DNA of 64,000 bases from an uncultured bacterium (GTDB lineage: Bacteria > Bacillota > Clostridia > Lachnospirales > Lachnospiraceae): the NCBI GenBank assembly GCA_905215155.1, contig CAJMPJ010000003.1, positions 62,001 through 126,000 on the forward strand, read 5' to 3'. Below the pieces are notes generated by a model. That model was given only the letters and a program-made list of their open reading frames with translations, searched no databases and was not told where the DNA came from. This document shows positions 62,495 through 64,000 of this stretch, piece after piece. The number at the start of each line of letters is the position of its first letter. Within the stretch, counting starts at the first letter, position 1. Position numbers and translations under genes: made by a program.

Positions 62495-62770
62495 AAATTC
62501 TCCTTTTAATCACCATTGATTAAATTTATCGATTATCTGACCTATGAAGCGGCCAGTCTGTTTCCATTGATAAATTTCGGCTGCACATTTTATATGTGTG
62601 AATACTGTCATTCGGCTTCCTGTCAAACACAGTCGGGACCTGGCAAAAGCCCTATGCACCATCCTGCATCGTTCCATGCTTTAACATTCACCTAGAAGAG
62701 TATAACACAGGTATGGGTGATTTGAAAAGGTTGGAGCTCATCATTCTTTTACCGGCATATGAAATTGCTC

Positions 62771-63070
62771 TCATATTCCATATTTAGTAATATCTATGTA
62801 TCCCTCCTCCGATACTTCCACTCCTTCCGAAATAAGAAGTTCTCTTTGGATTGCCGCATGTTTTTTATCCGCAATCGCTATTTGACCTTTTGAGTTAATG
62901 ATACGATGCCACGGAAGGCTGTATTTCTCAGACATGGAATGAAGTACCCTGGCTACCTGTCTCGCACCTCTGCTATTTCCTGCTAGTCTTGCAACCTGCC
63001 CGTAACTCATCACTCTGCCATATGGGATTCCATTGATTATTATAAGGATTTCTTCTGTAAACTGGGTCAT
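62771..63070 (-). CDS. Alkyltransferase-like protein (ATL, MGMT family)
   Basis: A 99-residue O6-alkylguanine-DNA alkyltransferase-like protein: IPYGRVMSYGQVARLAGNSRGARQVARVL, then PWHRIINSKGQI, where the reactive Cys of MGMT (PCHR) is Trp. ATL proteins bind alkylated guanine without transferring the alkyl group and pass it to nucleotide excision repair. Start at 63070 follows AAGGAGA. It is 90 bp downstream of a helicase/nuclease gene on the same strand. Confidence 0.9.
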   Translation of the reverse strand: MTQFTEEILIIINGIPYGRVMSYGQVARLAGNSRGARQVARVLHSMSEKYSLPWHRIINSKGQIAIADKKHAAIQRELLISEGVEVSEEGYIDITKYGI

Positions 63071-63161
63071 ATTATGTGGTCTCCTTATGAAATTATATTG
63101 GCTGTTTTCTGCACTTTCAGGTTCTTTATGCAATTTTGCTGCTTTTAAATGAATCTCCAGT

Positions 63162-64000
63162 TCAGGGATTGGATATTAGTTCATCCAGTTTTTTCTTAAT
63201 TTTTTCTTCCTCTCCGCTATGATTGGTAGGCAGTCTCAAGAGAGGAATATGATACTTTTCTAAAATTGAGTTTTTTAATCTATCACGATCCAGCTGTTTC
63301 GGTTTATTTTCATGAAATTCAAACCCATCAACTTCAATTGCTAAAACACATGACTTTCCTATTTTTCTATAAACAACAAAATCCAGGGAAGCCCGATTAT
63401 TCACATATTGCAACTCCTCTTTATTTAGTTGGCTTACGTCCCTGATTAAATTTCTTAGCAGAATTTCCTCTGCATAAAAAAACAGATTATACTGCTCTTC
63501 ATGGAGTATATCATCCAGTAAAACGCGAATAATTTCCTGAGATTTGAAATGAGCATTGCTGTTCATTCTTCTTTTAAGGGGAATTAATCTTTTTGAATAT
63601 TTTTTATAGAGAAGATCAAAAACAGAAACAATATTACTCTTTATCACATGATTCTCAAGGCTGCTGTATTCCATATACCGTATTAAGTCCCCAATTTCGC
63701 TGCGTTTTTTCAAAAAAAACTCTCGGTTTGTCACTAAGACAAATTGTTTGACAGCACGGGAAACGGCCACATTGACTAACCTTGGATCATCAACAAACCG
63801 TTTCCCCATATTTCCGATCTTGTCATCCAGTACAGTTGACATAATCATCACTTCTTTTTCTTTCCCCTGATATTTATGGACTGTGTCACTTAAAATTTTT
63901 TTATTCAACAGTTCCCCAGCTTTATCTGCCTGAAGGCGAAATGGAGTGACAAAACCGATTTGCTCATATTGATTCGCTTTACATTCATTTTGAAGCACCT
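63162..64000 (-). CDS. C-terminal part of an SF1 (Upf1-like) helicase with DUF2726-like nuclease domain, cut by the window edge
   Basis: About 278 residues; the frame stays open to the window end, so the N-terminus is missing. The first 105 residues show SF1B helicase motifs (FVTPFRLQA, VHKYQGKEKEVMIMST, VNVAVSRA). The last 110 residues hold a DUF2726-type PD-(D/E)XK-like nuclease core (LDFVVYRKIG, AIEVDGFEFHE, DRLKNSILEKYHIPLLRLPT). Such fusions occur in phage-defence and DNA-repair proteins. The missing part must be read before deciding. Confidence 0.75.
   Translation of the reverse strand, partial: VLQNECKANQYEQIGFVTPFRLQADKAGELLNKKILSDTVHKYQGKEKEVMIMSTVLDDKIGNMGKRFVDDPRLVNVAVSRAVKQFVLVTNREFFLKKRSEIGDLIRYMEYSSLENHVIKSNIVSVFDLLYKKYSKRLIPLKRRMNSNAHFKSQEIIRVLLDDILHEEQYNLFFYAEEILLRNLIRDVSQLNKEELQYVNNRASLDFVVYRKIGKSCVLAIEVDGFEFHENKPKQLDRDRLKNSILEKYHIPLLRLPTNHSGEEEKIKKKLDELISNP

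Overview
The window reads as chromosomal DNA of a Gram-positive, spore-forming anaerobe of the Clostridia. I infer a Lachnospiraceae member (Lacrimispora / Clostridium cluster XIVa type). The signs are strong AGGAGG-type ribosome binding sites, a T-box leader, a clostridial anaerobic sulfite reductase (asrABC), HxlR/RpiR/PucR regulators, a Dlt-like envelope operon, MotAB, a Cys-Pro-rich spore-surface-like protein and many flavin oxidoreductases. I see no rRNA, tRNA, CRISPR array, insertion sequence or prophage.

Layout. 1-5.4 kb: a heavy-metal/cupredoxin membrane protein with a 32-residue membrane peptide, a chorismate mutase-shikimate kinase fusion coupled to an HxlR regulator, a PNPOx-like flavoprotein, a DUF438/hemerythrin/PAS protein and a ferredoxin. 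5.6-10.3 kb: asrABC, a Crp/Fnr regulator and glycerol dehydrogenase. 10.4-19.6 kb: a DUF1543 protein, a PAS-GGDEF diguanylate cyclase, GH1 and GH4 6-phospho-beta-glucosidases, shikimate dehydrogenase, an aromatic-acid exporter-like protein, an RpiR regulator and an amidase. 19.7-27.8 kb: two small proteins, then a two-component system joined to a five-gene Dlt-like operon (adenylation enzyme, type III PLP decarboxylase, carrier protein, MBOAT, SGNH protein). 27.8-37.8 kb: an MFS transporter, a T-box-controlled aminotransferase, carbonic anhydrase, and a redox group (beta-propeller, MsrAB, DUF2935, GMC oxidoreductase, gluconate-dehydrogenase subunit 3-like protein). 37.8-50.3 kb: a flavin group (FMN-reductase/FMN-binding/FAD fusion, FMN reductase, LysR, ApbE), a PucR regulator with a large Old Yellow Enzyme, a TetR/GNAT pair, a second HxlR, AzlCD and NamA. 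50.4-64 kb: a TetM-like GTPase fused to a NYN nuclease, a secreted pectate lyase, MotAB behind about 600 bp of structured noncoding DNA, a Cys-Pro repeat protein, a LarA-like racemase, a DEAD-box helicase, an alkyltransferase-like protein and a truncated SF1 helicase/nuclease.

How the genes may work together. The Dlt-like operon is the best candidate for an undescribed system. It has every D-alanylation function, but a decarboxylase gene translationally coupled to the adenylation gene sits directly before the carrier gene. That predicts export of a decarboxylated (lysyl or omega-amino) acyl group rather than D-alanine. ApbE is close to a protein with a flavinylation motif, so enzyme and substrate may be paired. 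The TetM-NYN fusion joins a ribosome-binding GTPase to a domain related to a ribosome-associated endonuclease. Several regulators have perfect inverted repeats in their intergenic regions that look like operators.

Coordinates follow the start codon best supported by a ribosome binding site, so several genes are shorter than their longest open frame. All functional calls come from reading motifs and from memory of the families. No database search was run.
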